Shown: in pieces, positions 8,225-17,172 of the stretch
How positions within the stretch are numbered: position 1 is the first letter of the stretch
Layout: each line of letters opens with the position of its first letter
NCBI RefSeq assembly: GCF_014207375.1
Contig: NZ_JACHEE010000002.1
Coordinates: 62,001 to 126,000 of the forward strand
Direction of reading: 5' to 3'
DNA from: Arthrobacter sp. AZCC_0090
GTDB lineage: Bacteria > Actinomycetota > Actinomycetes > Actinomycetales > Micrococcaceae
DNA: 64,000 nt
Program-made: the position numbers and the translations under genes
The notes under the pieces: model-generated
What the model saw: only the letters and a program-made list of their open reading frames with translations
What the model was told of the DNA's origin: nothing
Databases searched by the model: none

Positions 8225-9432
8225 ACTTCCACTTCCGCGCCGGCGTCGAGTTCCGTGACGTCCGCAGGAACCTGGACCAGCGCGTTCGAGTTGGCGAGCG
8301 CATGGATGAGGTGGGAACCGGCGCCGCCCTCGAGGCGGACCTTTCCACCCGGAAGCAGGGTTCCGCGGCGGACCTGGTGCTTACCCGCTGGCGATGTCAA
8401 TGACTCCGTGAGGCGCGCTTGCAGGCTTGGCCGCAACGCCGGGTTTCCCACGACGACGGCGAGCGCCGGGCGAAGGAACATTTCGAAGGACACAAGGCAG
8501 CTCACCGGGTTGCCGGGGAATCCCAGGAAGGGCACGCCGTCGAACATTCCGATCCCTTGGGGTCCGCCGGGTTGCATGGCCACGGACACGAACTCGACCG
8601 TTTGGCCATCCATGGCCTGCCTCACCACTTCATAGGCGCCCTTGCTGACTCCCCCGGTGGTCACGATGAGATCGATCGCCCCGAGGTGACGATGCAGTAG
8701 GCCTTGGAGGGCAGCAGGATCGTCTCCGCTGATTCCCGTCCGCGTGACCCGGAGGCCTGATTGCACCATGGCGGCTTCCAGCAGGGTTCCGTTGGAATCG
8801 TAAATCTTGCCTTCCGGGAGGGGCGTGCCGGGTTCCACGACTTCATCGCCCGTAGTCACCAGCAGCACGTGTACCGGCTTGCGGACCTCGACGGCGGTCA
8901 TCCCCAAGGCGGCGAGCAAACCCAATTGCCCAGGGCCAAGGACAGTTCCGGCCCGCAAGGCAACGGTCCCCTCGGCGATGTCGCTTCCGGCGTCGCGGAC
9001 GAACGTTCCCGGCTCGGTTGCCGGAAGACGGACGGTTGCTGCTACCCCGGTCGCGGGGAAGACATCGGGCACTGCCCGTTCGATAGGCACGACGGCGTCC
9101 GCACCCTCCGGCATCATGGCGCCGGTCATGATGGGGGCCGTGGTGCCGGGCACGAGTCGCGCCGGTGCCGCGCCGGCCGGGACGGGATCCACCACTGTCA
9201 GCTCCGCACCGGCGTCGTTCCCTGCTTCCGCCGCGAGGTCCGCTGAGCGGACGGCAAAACCGTCCATTTGGGAGTTGGCGAACGGCGGCAGGCTGAGCGG
9301 AGCCAGGACGTCGACGGCGAGCACGCGTCCGAGCGCGCCCATCAAGGGCAGCCCTTCGGTGCTTCCTTGGCGCGCAAGGCCGGACAGCAGCTCCTTGACG
9401 GCTTCGCGGTGGGCTGCGACGGATCTGGCCAC
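8212..9432 (-). CDS. moeA: Molybdopterin molybdenumtransferase
   Basis: MoeA inserts molybdate into adenylylated molybdopterin. The 406-residue length is standard. Recognisable parts are SQMDGFAV near residue 55, the VPIERA region, and the MoCF-like domain with [11 protein letters not shown] and [10 protein letters not shown]-terminal beta-barrel domain follows. The GTG start at 9432 has GGGAGG 6 nt upstream. It lies 44 nt downstream of the molybdoenzyme gene, and a TAGGCT box in that gap could give a local promoter. Confidence 0.94.
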   Translation of the reverse strand: MARSVAAHREAVKELLSGLARQGSTEGLPLMGALGRVLAVDVLAPLSLPPFANSQMDGFAVRSADLAAEAGNDAGAELTVVDPVPAGAAPARLVPGTTAPIMTGAMMPEGADAVVPIERAVPDVFPATGVAATVRLPATEPGTFVRDAGSDIAEGTVALRAGTVLGPGQLGLLAALGMTAVEVRKPVHVLLVTTGDEVVEPGTPLPEGKIYDSNGTLLEAAMVQSGLRVTRTGISGDDPAALQGLLHRHLGAIDLIVTTGGVSKGAYEVVRQAMDGQTVEFVSVAMQPGGPQGIGMFDGVPFLGFPGNPVSCLVSFEMFLRPALAVVVGNPALRPSLQARLTESLTSPAGKHQVRRGTLLPGGKVRLEGGAGSHLIHALANSNALVQVPADVTELDAGAEVEVWML

Positions 9433-9476
9433 GGTGTTCCTCCCGATTGTTTCGCTCAGACCTACACAGCCTAGTG

Positions 9477-11042
9477 TCAGTTGGCGGTGACCCGGATGGT
9501 GTGGAATCCCGTGGCGCCGTCCGGAGCCACGGGAGTACGGGGCTCAGGCTGGGGCGTGCCGGTAGCATCGGTGGCACGGACCTGGACCTCATGGTCTCCA
9601 ACACTCAATTGAAGGCCCAGTTGCCACTGGTACCACGTGTCCGTGGAGATTCCTGGAGCGAGCTTGGCTTCCTGCCAGTTGCCCCGATCGACTCGTAGCT
9701 CCACCTTGGAGACGCCGCGGTGTTGAGCCCAGGCGACCCCGCCGAACTGGACCGTTCCTGCTTTGACCGAGCGGCCGTCCCGGGGCACATCGATGCGGGA
9801 CTGCGTCTTGATGGGTCCATGGTCGCTCCAGCCGCGCGGCGTCCAATAGCCTTGGTCGTCAGCGAAGCGGGTGACTTTCAGCTCCGTCAGCCATTTGGTG
9901 GCAGAAACATATCCATAGAGGCCCGGGACGATCATCCGGACGGGGAAGCCATGTTCCAGCGGCAAGGGTTCGCCGTTCATACCGACGGCGAGGATGGCGT
10001 CGCGATTGTCGGTAAGCGCTTCGAGGGGGGTTCCTGCAGTCCAGCCGTCGGTACTGCGGGACAGCACCATGTCCGCGCCCGGCTTGGGCCCGGCCATGGC
10101 CAGGAGTTCGCGGACCGGCCAGCCCAGCCAAAGGGCGTTACCGATCAGGTCTCCACCGACCTCGTTGGATACACAGGCGATGGTCACGTGGCGCTCGATC
10201 ATCGGTTTGCTCAGCAGTGTGGCGAAATCCAACTGGACTTCGCGTTCCACCAAGCCTGTCACCTTGAGGACCCACTCAGGCGGATTCACTGCTGGTGGGA
10301 TCAGTGCGGTGTCAATCCGGTAGAAGTCAGCGTTCGGGGTGACGAGCGGCTGCAGTCCCGCCAAGGTGAGCGCGGCGCCGTCGGGGACCTTCTGGGCCGG
10401 AGTCACCGGTGCTGGCAGGGCCACCGCCTGGCGGAAATCGGAAACGACCGTTCCTGCCCTTCGCACCACCGTCGTCACGATTCCTGCGACCACGGCTGCG
10501 ATCGCCGTTCCGCCGAGCAATTGCACGAAGCTTCGGCGGGCCAGGGGCATATCGACCGCTTCGCGCACTGGTCGCCAGGTTTCGAGCCGCTGGATCAGGA
10601 GCCGGAGGAAAAGCATGGTGACCACGGTGGCCACGACGGGGGCGATTGCAGCTGTGGGTGCCGCTTGGGCGCGCGTCAAAACGGCAGCCAAACCAGCCGC
10701 TCCGGCGAGCAAGGCGAGCACCAGCCCCGCTCCCTTTCGCCGGTATTCCAGGAGCCCGGCGAGCGCAGCAAGAACCAGCGTCACGAGGGCGATGCTGGTG
10801 ATCAGTGCGATTTTATCCGCGGTGCCGAAAAGGCTGACGGCCAGTTCCTTGGCCCAACCCGGTACGGCATCGATCACCACACCGCCAAGCGCGGTGACAG
10901 GTGAGACGGACGGGCTCAGGAAACCAGCCAACAACTCTCCGGCGGCCACCCCGAGTCCGATGGCCGCCACGCCGCAAACTGCGGACCAACGGGCCGCCGT
11001 CCTGGTACTGGGTTTCTCTGCCTTCGGAGTGGTCCTGCTCAT
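9477..11042 (-). CDS. Membrane-anchored molybdopterin oxidoreductase (sulfite oxidase fold)
   Basis: A 521-residue protein with an N-terminal membrane part of four to five hydrophobic segments (residues 20-45, 77-100, 103-122, 130-150, 173-193). An extracytoplasmic sulfite-oxidase-type domain follows. Cys290 in HVTIACVSNEVGG matches the molybdenum-ligating cysteine, and GLYGYVSATKWL and the dimerisation-type domain at 410-520 follow the family pattern. The electron donor is unknown. It could be a sulfite oxidase or a YedY/MsrP-like reductase. The ATG at 11042 overlaps the kinase stop by 4 nt. A longer open frame to 11510 is antisense-like N-terminal nonsense. It is probably in one operon with the two-component system and the cofactor genes. 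Confidence 0.88.
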   Translation of the reverse strand: MSRTTPKAEKPSTRTAARWSAVCGVAAIGLGVAAGELLAGFLSPSVSPVTALGGVVIDAVPGWAKELAVSLFGTADKIALITSIALVTLVLAALAGLLEYRRKGAGLVLALLAGAAGLAAVLTRAQAAPTAAIAPVVATVVTMLFLRLLIQRLETWRPVREAVDMPLARRSFVQLLGGTAIAAVVAGIVTTVVRRAGTVVSDFRQAVALPAPVTPAQKVPDGAALTLAGLQPLVTPNADFYRIDTALIPPAVNPPEWVLKVTGLVEREVQLDFATLLSKPMIERHVTIACVSNEVGGDLIGNALWLGWPVRELLAMAGPKPGADMVLSRSTDGWTAGTPLEALTDNRDAILAVGMNGEPLPLEHGFPVRMIVPGLYGYVSATKWLTELKVTRFADDQGYWTPRGWSDHGPIKTQSRIDVPRDGRSVKAGTVQFGGVAWAQHRGVSKVELRVDRGNWQEAKLAPGISTDTWYQWQLGLQLSVGDHEVQVRATDATGTPQPEPRTPVAPDGATGFHTIRVTAN

Positions 11043-12307
11043 GTCGTGCCTGCCTGTTTGGTGCTCTTTGCCGGAATGATGTCCGCCGGAGCTGTCTGTA
11101 TCGGAAATGCGCTCGTGGCGGATGCCGTTGCCTGTGCGCCCGAGGGGAGGCGGAGGGTGAAACGGCAACCCTCTCCCGTGTTCACCACCGTGACGCTGCC
11201 GCCATGGGCGTTGACGATGCCCGCCACCATGCTCAGCCCCACACCGGCTCCGCTGTAGTGCGGTTGCCCTTCTTCGAACCGCATTCCTGCGCTCCTGGAG
11301 CGGTCCTTTTGCCAGCCGGTCTCGAAGACGTGGGCCAGGTCTTCGTCGTCGATGCCCCCGCAACTGTCCACGACATCGACGACGGCGTCGCTGCCTTCGC
11401 GTCCGACGCTTACCCGGACGCCGCCGTCGGGCCTGCTGTAGATGATCGCGTTGAGGACCACGTTGCGGACGGCCCTGCCCAGGCTGGGACCGTCTGCGAC
11501 GGCCATGCACTCGCGGTCGCCACCGCCGTCGAGCCGGATACCACGCCGCGCGGCAAGGGGGGCAAGATCGGCAATGGCGTCGCTCACCAGGTCGTAGAGG
11601 TCCAAAGCTTCCGCGCTCAGGCGTAACGTTCCCGCCTGGATTTTGGACAGTTCCAAGAGGTCGTTGACCATCACCGCCATCTGGTCCGTCTGGCCGATAA
11701 TCTTGCGATAGTACGCGGGGACGTCGGACGCCATGCCGTCTTCAAGGGCCTCGGCCATGGCCCGCATGCTAGCCAAGGGAGTCCGGAGGTCGTGCGAGAT
11801 CCAGGAGACCAGTTCGCGGCGAGCGGTTTCGACCGCGGCTTCCCGCCGCCGGGATTCTTCCAGTTTGAGGCTGCTCGTTTCCAGTTCCTGGGCGAGCTGT
11901 GCCAGTTCGGAGTTCATGGCCGGTGCGGTTCGCCGCGAAGCCGTTTGAGGCAGAACCGAACCGTCGAGGGCTTCGCCACTGCCGAGGCGCCGCGTCGCGG
12001 CCACGAGCCGGATGGCGTTGCGGGATACCCCGGCGCCGAGGACCAGCGAAATGGCAATGGCAACGGCTGAGGCCACCGCGAGGATGTACCACATGACTTC
12101 AAGGTCCAGGGCGGAAATGAACATAGCGTTGAAGGCGCTCACCATCCCCGCGACGAGGACGCCAACTGTGGCCACCACAACGAGGCAAATCTGCACCAGG
12201 ATCGACGCACCGCGCAGGAACCTCAGCAACGCAAGGGTCAAGGCGCCGATGAGAACCGCCCACAGGAGCATCCAACCCAGGATGGTGAACATTTCAGTTG
12301 CCTGCAT
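11039..12307 (-). CDS. Sensor histidine kinase
   Basis: A 422-residue inner-membrane kinase with two or three hydrophobic segments in the first 92 residues and only a short extracytoplasmic loop. A HAMP-like linker follows, then the HisKA domain with phospho-acceptor His172 in SWISHDLRTPLAS. The ATPase domain has an N box (RAVRNVVLNAI), a G1 box (DSCGGIDDED) and a G2 box (GAGVGLSMV). The start at 12307 overlaps the regulator by 14 nt, and its stop overlaps the molybdoenzyme start (ATGA). The lack of a large sensor domain suggests it senses within or near the membrane. The ligand is unknown. Confidence 0.92.
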   Translation of the reverse strand: MQATEMFTILGWMLLWAVLIGALTLALLRFLRGASILVQICLVVVATVGVLVAGMVSAFNAMFISALDLEVMWYILAVASAVAIAISLVLGAGVSRNAIRLVAATRRLGSGEALDGSVLPQTASRRTAPAMNSELAQLAQELETSSLKLEESRRREAAVETARRELVSWISHDLRTPLASMRAMAEALEDGMASDVPAYYRKIIGQTDQMAVMVNDLLELSKIQAGTLRLSAEALDLYDLVSDAIADLAPLAARRGIRLDGGGDRECMAVADGPSLGRAVRNVVLNAIIYSRPDGGVRVSVGREGSDAVVDVVDSCGGIDDEDLAHVFETGWQKDRSRSAGMRFEEGQPHYSGAGVGLSMVAGIVNAHGGSVTVVNTGEGCRFTLRLPSGAQATASATSAFPIQTAPADIIPAKSTKQAGTT

Positions 12308-13025
12308 GTCCACTTTCCTTCGCGTCAAAGCGGTATCCGACTCCCCAGACAGTCTTGAGCAGCACCGGAGTTGTGGGGTTGTCTTCGATCTTTTCGCGCA
12401 AGCGGCGGACATGCACCGTCACCGTGGACAAATCACCGAAGTCCCAGCCCCACACTGCCTTAATGAGTTCCTCACGGCTGAAAACCTGGTTGGGCCGGCG
12501 GAGCAGGAAGGCCAGCAAATCGAATTCGCGCACCGTCAACGTCAGCGGCTTGCCGTCGTGCAGGACTGTGCGCGAGGCCGGATCCAATGCGAAGCCGGCG
12601 AGTTCCACGGGCGGCTCGGGGCTGAATTCCCGGATGCTTCGGCGCAACACGGATTTCACCCGGAGAACCAGTTCACGCGGTGAAAAAGGCTTCGTGACGT
12701 AGTCGTCCGCTCCGGTTTCCAGCCCCAGGATGCGGTCGTCTTCCGTGCCGAGGGCGGTGACCATGATGATGGGAACGCTCATGGCCAGGCGCAACCTGCG
12801 GCACACCTCCACCCCGTCGAGTCCGGGCAGCATCCGGTCCAGGATGACGAGATCGGGCCGCCTGGCGGCCGCGACGCTCAAGGCTGTGAAGCCGTCGCCC
12901 GCGAGATCGACCTGGAAGCCTGCCTGGACCAGATAGTCCCGGACGACGTCGGCGATGGTCTGTTCGTCTTCGACCAGGAGGATGCGGCGATTGCCAGGTT
13001 CGGCAGCGTGCGGCGCGGGCTGCAT
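12294..13025 (-). CDS. OmpR/PhoB-family response regulator
   Basis: A 243-residue DNA-binding regulator. The receiver domain spans residues 13-125, with acidic pocket residues in VEDEQ, phospho-acceptor Asp63 in LVILDRMLPG, Thr90 and Lys112 in TKPFSP. The C-terminal winged helix (about 145-240) ends in VWGVGYRFD. ATG 13025 is preferred over an open frame reaching 13190, which would overlap the moaA promoter. It is the first gene of the minus-strand run (regulator, kinase, molybdoenzyme) and is divergent from moaA, so it may act on the shared 163-bp intergenic region. Confidence 0.93.
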   Translation of the reverse strand: MQPAPHAAEPGNRRILLVEDEQTIADVVRDYLVQAGFQVDLAGDGFTALSVAAARRPDLVILDRMLPGLDGVEVCRRLRLAMSVPIIMVTALGTEDDRILGLETGADDYVTKPFSPRELVLRVKSVLRRSIREFSPEPPVELAGFALDPASRTVLHDGKPLTLTVREFDLLAFLLRRPNQVFSREELIKAVWGWDFGDLSTVTVHVRRLREKIEDNPTTPVLLKTVWGVGYRFDAKESGHAGN

Positions 13026-13176
13026 GTTCACACCTTCAGCATAGATTCGCAGGGGCCCCGTGGTGCGTGTTCCGGCCGTCCGCGGGCCAACTGTACGTAT
13101 TCCGTAAGAACTCCTTCGTATGGCAAGCGGCCGGACGTGACCAGTGGGCGATATCACGCTTGGGCCCTGTCTGGCG

Positions 13177-13182
13177 TAGCCT
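13177..13182 (+). promoter_or_regulatory. Putative -10 box of moaA (leaderless)
   Basis: TAGCCT is followed by 6 nt and the moaA ATG at 13189. No ribosome binding site is present. The -35 region is not clear, which would fit an activator-dependent promoter such as one driven by the divergent response regulator. Confidence 0.45.
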
Positions 13183-13188
13183 GAATCC

Positions 13189-14319
13189 ATGAGTGTTCAG
13201 CTAGGCATGCCGTTGCCCGCCGCGGGCGACGGGACGGGAAGCAGCGTGTCTGCGCCCCCGCCGCGCCCTGCGGGAACTCCCGTAGGCCTGTTCGACCGTT
13301 ATGGACGGCAGGCCACCGATATGCGTTTGTCCCTGACTGACAAATGCAACCTCCGGTGCACGTACTGCATGCCGGCCGAAGGGCTCGAATGGTTGTCCAA
13401 ACAGGCCGTCATGACAGCCGCCGAGATTGTCCGCCTAGTCCGAATCGGCGTCGATCAACTCGGGGTCCGCGAACTGCGCCTCACCGGCGGCGAGCCCTTG
13501 GTGCGTGCCGACCTCGTGGACATCATCTCGGCCCTCCGCAAGGCGCACCCTGATCTGCCCATCTCCATGACCACCAACGGCGTCGGCTTGGATAAGAAGG
13601 CGGCCTCGCTCAAGGAAGCCGGGCTCACACGCATCAATGTCTCCCTCGATTCCCTGCACGAAGAGACGTTCGCCAAGCTGACCCGGCGGCCCTTCCTCGA
13701 CAAGGTGCTGGCCGGCGTCGATGCCGCCTCGGCTGCGGGTTTGGGACCGGTCAAGCTGAATGCCGTCCTCATGCGGGGAATCAACGACACCGAATCTCCC
13801 GATCTCCTGGCCTGGGCTTTGGACCGCAGCTATGAACTGCGCTTCATCGAGCAAATGCCGCTGGACGCCGATCATGGTTGGACACGGCGGAACATGATCA
13901 CGGCAGCGGAGATCCGCGAACTGCTTTCCCGCGACTTCGTGCTGAGCCCGGACCCGCGCGAGCGCGACGGCGCACCGGCGGAACGATTCGAAGTACGACG
14001 CCGGGACCCGGCATCTGCGGAAGCCAACGGACCCGTTCTGGGCACCGTCGGTATTATCGCCTCGGTCACCGAGCCGTTCTGTTCCGATTGCCGGCGCACA
14101 AGGATCACCGCCGAGGGCAAGATCATGAGTTGCCTGTTCTCCCGCGAGGAATTCGATCTGTTGGGACTACTTCGTTCCGGAGCGGACGACGAGGAACTCG
14201 CCCAACGCTGGCAGGACGCCATGTGGATCAAGCCCAAGGCGCACGGCATGGACCACACGGGCCTGGGCGCGCCAGACTTCGTCCAGCCGGAGCGGAGCAT
14301 GAGCGCAATTGGAGGCTGA
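13189..14319 (+). CDS. moaA: GTP 3',8-cyclase (radical SAM)
   Basis: MoaA carries out the first step of molybdenum cofactor synthesis. It rearranges GTP using a radical SAM cluster bound by Cys53, Cys57 and Cys60 (CNLRCTYC). A second cluster is bound by FCSDCRR and the cysteine of KIMSC near the C-terminus. The 376-residue protein has a 30-residue Pro/Ala/Gly-rich N-terminal extension before GLFDRYGR. The C-terminal end lacks a GG, and the family may tolerate that. moaD follows immediately. moaC and the later pathway genes lie on the opposite strand. Confidence 0.96.
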   Translation: MSVQLGMPLPAAGDGTGSSVSAPPPRPAGTPVGLFDRYGRQATDMRLSLTDKCNLRCTYCMPAEGLEWLSKQAVMTAAEIVRLVRIGVDQLGVRELRLTGGEPLVRADLVDIISALRKAHPDLPISMTTNGVGLDKKAASLKEAGLTRINVSLDSLHEETFAKLTRRPFLDKVLAGVDAASAAGLGPVKLNAVLMRGINDTESPDLLAWALDRSYELRFIEQMPLDADHGWTRRNMITAAEIRELLSRDFVLSPDPRERDGAPAERFEVRRRDPASAEANGPVLGTVGIIASVTEPFCSDCRRTRITAEGKIMSCLFSREEFDLLGLLRSGADDEELAQRWQDAMWIKPKAHGMDHTGLGAPDFVQPERSMSAIGG

Positions 14320-14323
14320 AACT

Positions 14324-14590
14324 GTGCTTGTACGTTACTTCGCTGCCGCACGCGCCGCGGCAGGCGTCGAAGAGGAGAACCACAGCCTTCCGGAAGGAAC
14401 CAGCTTGGAAGGGCTCATCGCCGCCCTGCTCGCTGTCGAACGTCCGGAACCTCCAGCGGGCACGCCCACCTTGGCCCGGATCATTTCGCGCAGCAGCTTC
14501 CTGCGCAACGAGGTAGCCGTCCGCGACCGTTCAGCCGCTCTTGGTGCGGACGACGTCGTCGACGTCCTTCCGCCGTTTGCCGGCGGCTGA
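14324..14590 (+). CDS. moaD: Molybdopterin synthase sulfur carrier subunit
   Basis: MoaD is the ubiquitin-fold sulfur carrier for MoaE. The 88-residue frame starts VLVRYFAAARAAAG and ends in PPFAGG. The C-terminal Gly-Gly is the residue pair activated to a thiocarboxylate. I chose GTG 14324 because GGAGG lies 8 nt upstream and the frame then begins 4 nt after the moaA stop. A TTG at 14309 would overlap moaA. The pair moaA-moaD is translationally coupled. Confidence 0.9.
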   Translation: MLVRYFAAARAAAGVEEENHSLPEGTSLEGLIAALLAVERPEPPAGTPTLARIISRSSFLRNEVAVRDRSAALGADDVVDVLPPFAGG

Positions 14591-14670
14591 GCCGGCCACG
14601 GCCAAAGGGTGGTTCCCCGGGTTGAAGGAGCCTACGCTGTGCCTATCCGCGCAACAGCAAAGGAACAGCC

Positions 14671-14964
14671 ATGTTCACCCTCCAGATCGAACACGCTGTG
14701 AACGATTTCGCCGCATGGAAGCGGTCATTCGACTCGGATCCTGCCGATCGTGCTGGCTCCGGCGTTGTTTCTTACCGGGTCTGCCGGCCTGTGAACGATT
14801 CGCAGCGAGTCTTGATCGAGCTTGATTTCGCCGAGCGGGACCACGCTGAATCAATGCTGAACACCTTGCGGACGAGGGTATGGAGTGGACCTGGACGGCC
14901 GGCCTCGCTCGACGGCATGCCGGACGCCCGGATCGTGGAATCCGTGGAGGCCAGGACGCTCTGA
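14671..14964 (+). CDS. Small conserved protein, possible alpha-beta barrel monooxygenase-like fold
   Basis: A 97-residue soluble protein, MFTLQIEHAVNDFAAWKRSF at the N-terminus. The pattern of a beta strand, a D-[FY]-x-x-W-K helix start and later strands resembles small dimeric alpha-beta barrel proteins (antibiotic-biosynthesis-monooxygenase-like). No catalytic residues can be assigned. AAAGGA lies 8 nt before the ATG, and a TACGCT box sits further upstream, so it likely has its own promoter after moaD. The function is unknown. Confidence 0.65.
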   Translation: MFTLQIEHAVNDFAAWKRSFDSDPADRAGSGVVSYRVCRPVNDSQRVLIELDFAERDHAESMLNTLRTRVWSGPGRPASLDGMPDARIVESVEARTL

Positions 14965-14989
14965 CTGTTGCGCCCTTTGGGGGCGGACC

Positions 14990-15451
14990 TTAGACTCGCC
15001 GGCAGACGGAGATCATGAACGGGCTAAATGTCGTGGCATCCCCGAGCCTCAGTTCCGCCATGTGCGTCAGCACTCCGCCATCTACCTTGAAAGTGTGTCT
15101 CGCGGTCCCACGGGGGCTACGCCGTTCTAGCCTCAGCGTGCCGTCCTGCCAGTGACCCCGGGCCGGAGCTTCCGGTGGCCGGCCCATGCTGTCCACGTAA
15201 TACCACAAGGTGTCCCCGTGGTCCGGGTCAACGGTAAAGACCCCGTGCCCCTCGAAGTGCGTACCGTCAGGCTCGATGTGGCGGTAGCTCTGCACCAACG
15301 CGTAACCTCCCGCCGCACGTGAGAAGGTCACCTCGGCGTCGGCCGTCCGGGCCGGTCCCCACGGCGACGCGGCGAGCTCAGTGCTCCCCCGCCAATGCCC
15401 CAGGAACGCCTCCAGCGCAGTGTTTGCATGACTCTTCAATGGCTCGTTCAT
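14990..15451 (-). CDS. DUF1579-like protein
   Basis: A 153-residue soluble protein with the pattern of DUF1579: FLGHWRGSTE near the N-terminus (residues 16-25), a string of beta strands, and Gly-His and Trp-Tyr-Tyr motifs (GHGVFTVDPDHGDTLWYYVD). The family resembles a lipocalin-like barrel of unknown function. ATG 15451 has AGGAG 5 nt upstream. The open frame continues upstream to 15667, but that portion encodes a translated copy of the 105-bp repeat and is not part of the gene. Confidence 0.7.
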   Translation of the reverse strand: MNEPLKSHANTALEAFLGHWRGSTELAASPWGPARTADAEVTFSRAAGGYALVQSYRHIEPDGTHFEGHGVFTVDPDHGDTLWYYVDSMGRPPEAPARGHWQDGTLRLERRSPRGTARHTFKVDGGVLTHMAELRLGDATTFSPFMISVCRRV

Positions 15452-15524
15452 GGCGACTCCTGCGCAAGACGATGGATACGTCACCATCATGTTCCCGATC
15501 GAGCAGGCACGTCCACCCTCCCCC

Positions 15525-15719
15525 ACCGAGCATGCCCCCTGCTCCAAGCAAGGGATGGACATATCAGGGTTATGTCCACTCCTTGGCCCGGGAGCTGGGC
15601 ATGTCCATTGGGAGCGTCCAGCGCGCACCACCGAGCATGCCCCCTTCTCCAAGCAAGGAATGGACATATCAGGGTTATGTCCACCCCTTGGCCCGGGAGC
15701 TGGGCATGTCCATTGGGAG
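15525..15719. repeat. Tandem pair of a 105-bp repeat containing hairpins
   Basis: The stretch 15525-15614 recurs almost unchanged at 15630-15719, a period of 105 bp. Each copy has an 8-bp inverted repeat TGGACATA / TATGTCCA around TCAGGGT. An outer CCAAG / CTTGG pair could extend the stem. The motif ATGTCCA appears again near the end of each copy. It lies between the DUF1579 gene and the M16 protease gene. Only two units are present, with no CRISPR-like short repeats. Confidence 0.85.
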
Positions 15720-15728
15720 GGGTGGTGC

Positions 15729-17075
15729 TTAGAGGCCGAACGTCTCCGTCTCGTCGAAGGGGCCGACGACGGTCACGGTGCGTGGGGCTGCGGCGAGTAC
15801 GACGGCGAGCTCCTGCACTTGCTCGGCGGTGACGGCCTTGATGCGGCGAAGCGTCTCGTCGATGTCCTGGAATTCGCCGGAGACGAGTTCGGCGCGGCCA
15901 AGGCGGGACATCCGGGACCCGGTGTCTTCAAGGGCCAGGACGATTCCTCCGCACAATTGACCCACGGCCTTGCGCAGTTCCTCGTCCGTGATTCCGTCAG
16001 AAGCGAGCTTGTCCAGTTCGGCGCCCAAAAGTTCCAGAACCTGCTTGACCTTCGACGGCGTACAGCCGGCGTACATGCCGAAGTAGCCTGCGTCCGCGTA
16101 CGCGGAGGCAAAGGAATAGGTGGAGTACACGAGTCCGCGTTTTTCACGGATCTCCTGGAAGAGCCGCGAGGACATCCCGCCACCTAGGACCGCGTTCAGG
16201 ACGCTCATGACAAAGCGGCGGTCATCGGTGGCAACGATCGAAGGGCAGCCCATGATGATGTTGGCCTGCTCCACCGGGCGCTTGACCACGTGGAGTCCAG
16301 CCGTTCCGGTAATATCGGCGCGCGCGGTGGAACGGCGGTCAACCGGGGCCGCGCCGTCTTTCAATTCCCAACCGGCTGTCCGCAAGGCGTCGAGCACCAG
16401 GCGGCAAACCACGTCGTGATCCAAACCACCGGCGGCGGTGATGACGATTTCATCAGGCCGGTAGTAGCGCCGGTAGTGCTCCCACACCGAATCGCGGGAC
16501 ACAGCCTTGATGGCAGCCGGGGTGCCGCCGATCGGGCGTCCCAGCGGGTGAATGCCGAGTACGGCAGCAACGAATTTTTCGTGAGCCACATCGGTGGGAT
16601 CATCGCTGTCCATGGCGATTTCCTCGAGGATCACATCGCGTTCCTGTTCGAGTTCCGCCGGATCCAGCACGGCGCCGGTAATCATGTCGGCGATGACATC
16701 GATGGCCATGGGAAGGTCGGTATCCAGGACCCGCGCAAAGTAGCATGTGCTTTCCTTGGCCGTGGCCGCGTTCGATTCACCACCCACCTCGTCGAAAGCG
16801 GAGGCGATCTCAAGGGCTGTACGCCGCCTGGTCCCCTTGAACAAGAGATGCTCCAGGAAGTGAGTGGAGCCGTGTTGGCCCTCTGCCTCGTCCCGCGAAC
16901 CGACCCCCACCCAGAATCCGATGGTTGCCGAGCGTTGCCCAGGCATGGCCTCGGTGAGCACGCGAACACCCCCTGGAAGCACCGAACGCCGGACAACAGA
17001 GCCACCTTCGGCACCATGGATCAGTTCGCCACCGGGCACGGTCTGCGCCAGAGGGAGGGGTACGACAGTCATCAA
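15729..17075 (-). CDS. M16-family zinc peptidase
   Basis: A 448-residue pitrilysin-type metallopeptidase. The inverted zinc motif HFLEH at residues 72-76 carries the two His ligands and the catalytic Glu. The third ligand is expected in the EQERDVILEEI helix about 76 residues later. The C-terminal M16 domain with an R-Y pair region (RGLVYSTYSF) is present. These proteins act in the cytoplasm as peptide-degrading dimers or trimers. The gene follows pnp, the usual rpsO-pnp-protease order in Gram-positives, but a strong palindrome separates the two. Confidence 0.92.
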   Translation of the reverse strand: MMTVVPLPLAQTVPGGELIHGAEGGSVVRRSVLPGGVRVLTEAMPGQRSATIGFWVGVGSRDEAEGQHGSTHFLEHLLFKGTRRRTALEIASAFDEVGGESNAATAKESTCYFARVLDTDLPMAIDVIADMITGAVLDPAELEQERDVILEEIAMDSDDPTDVAHEKFVAAVLGIHPLGRPIGGTPAAIKAVSRDSVWEHYRRYYRPDEIVITAAGGLDHDVVCRLVLDALRTAGWELKDGAAPVDRRSTARADITGTAGLHVVKRPVEQANIIMGCPSIVATDDRRFVMSVLNAVLGGGMSSRLFQEIREKRGLVYSTYSFASAYADAGYFGMYAGCTPSKVKQVLELLGAELDKLASDGITDEELRKAVGQLCGGIVLALEDTGSRMSRLGRAELVSGEFQDIDETLRRIKAVTAEQVQELAVVLAAAPRTVTVVGPFDETETFGL

Positions 17076-17172
17076 GACCTTTCAGTTCTACGGGAAATCA
17101 CGGGTGCCAAATCTGGCTGCAATCGTACCAGCGGGTACATCGCCCTTGGGGCGGGAATTCGTCGTTAAAGCG

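Noticed and set aside
9477..11510. 677-residue form of the molybdoenzyme
   Set aside because: The first 156 codons are antisense-like Arg/Gly-rich sequence inside the kinase gene. ATG 11042 overlaps the kinase stop in an ATGA.
14990..15667. Longer DUF1579 protein starting at 15667
   Set aside because: The extra codons translate the 105-bp repeat units. The ATG at 15451 has an AGGAG site and a family-sized product.
15525..15719. CRISPR array in the repeated intergenic region
   Set aside because: There are only two units of 90 bp at a 105-bp period, with no short regular repeats, variable spacers or cas genes.
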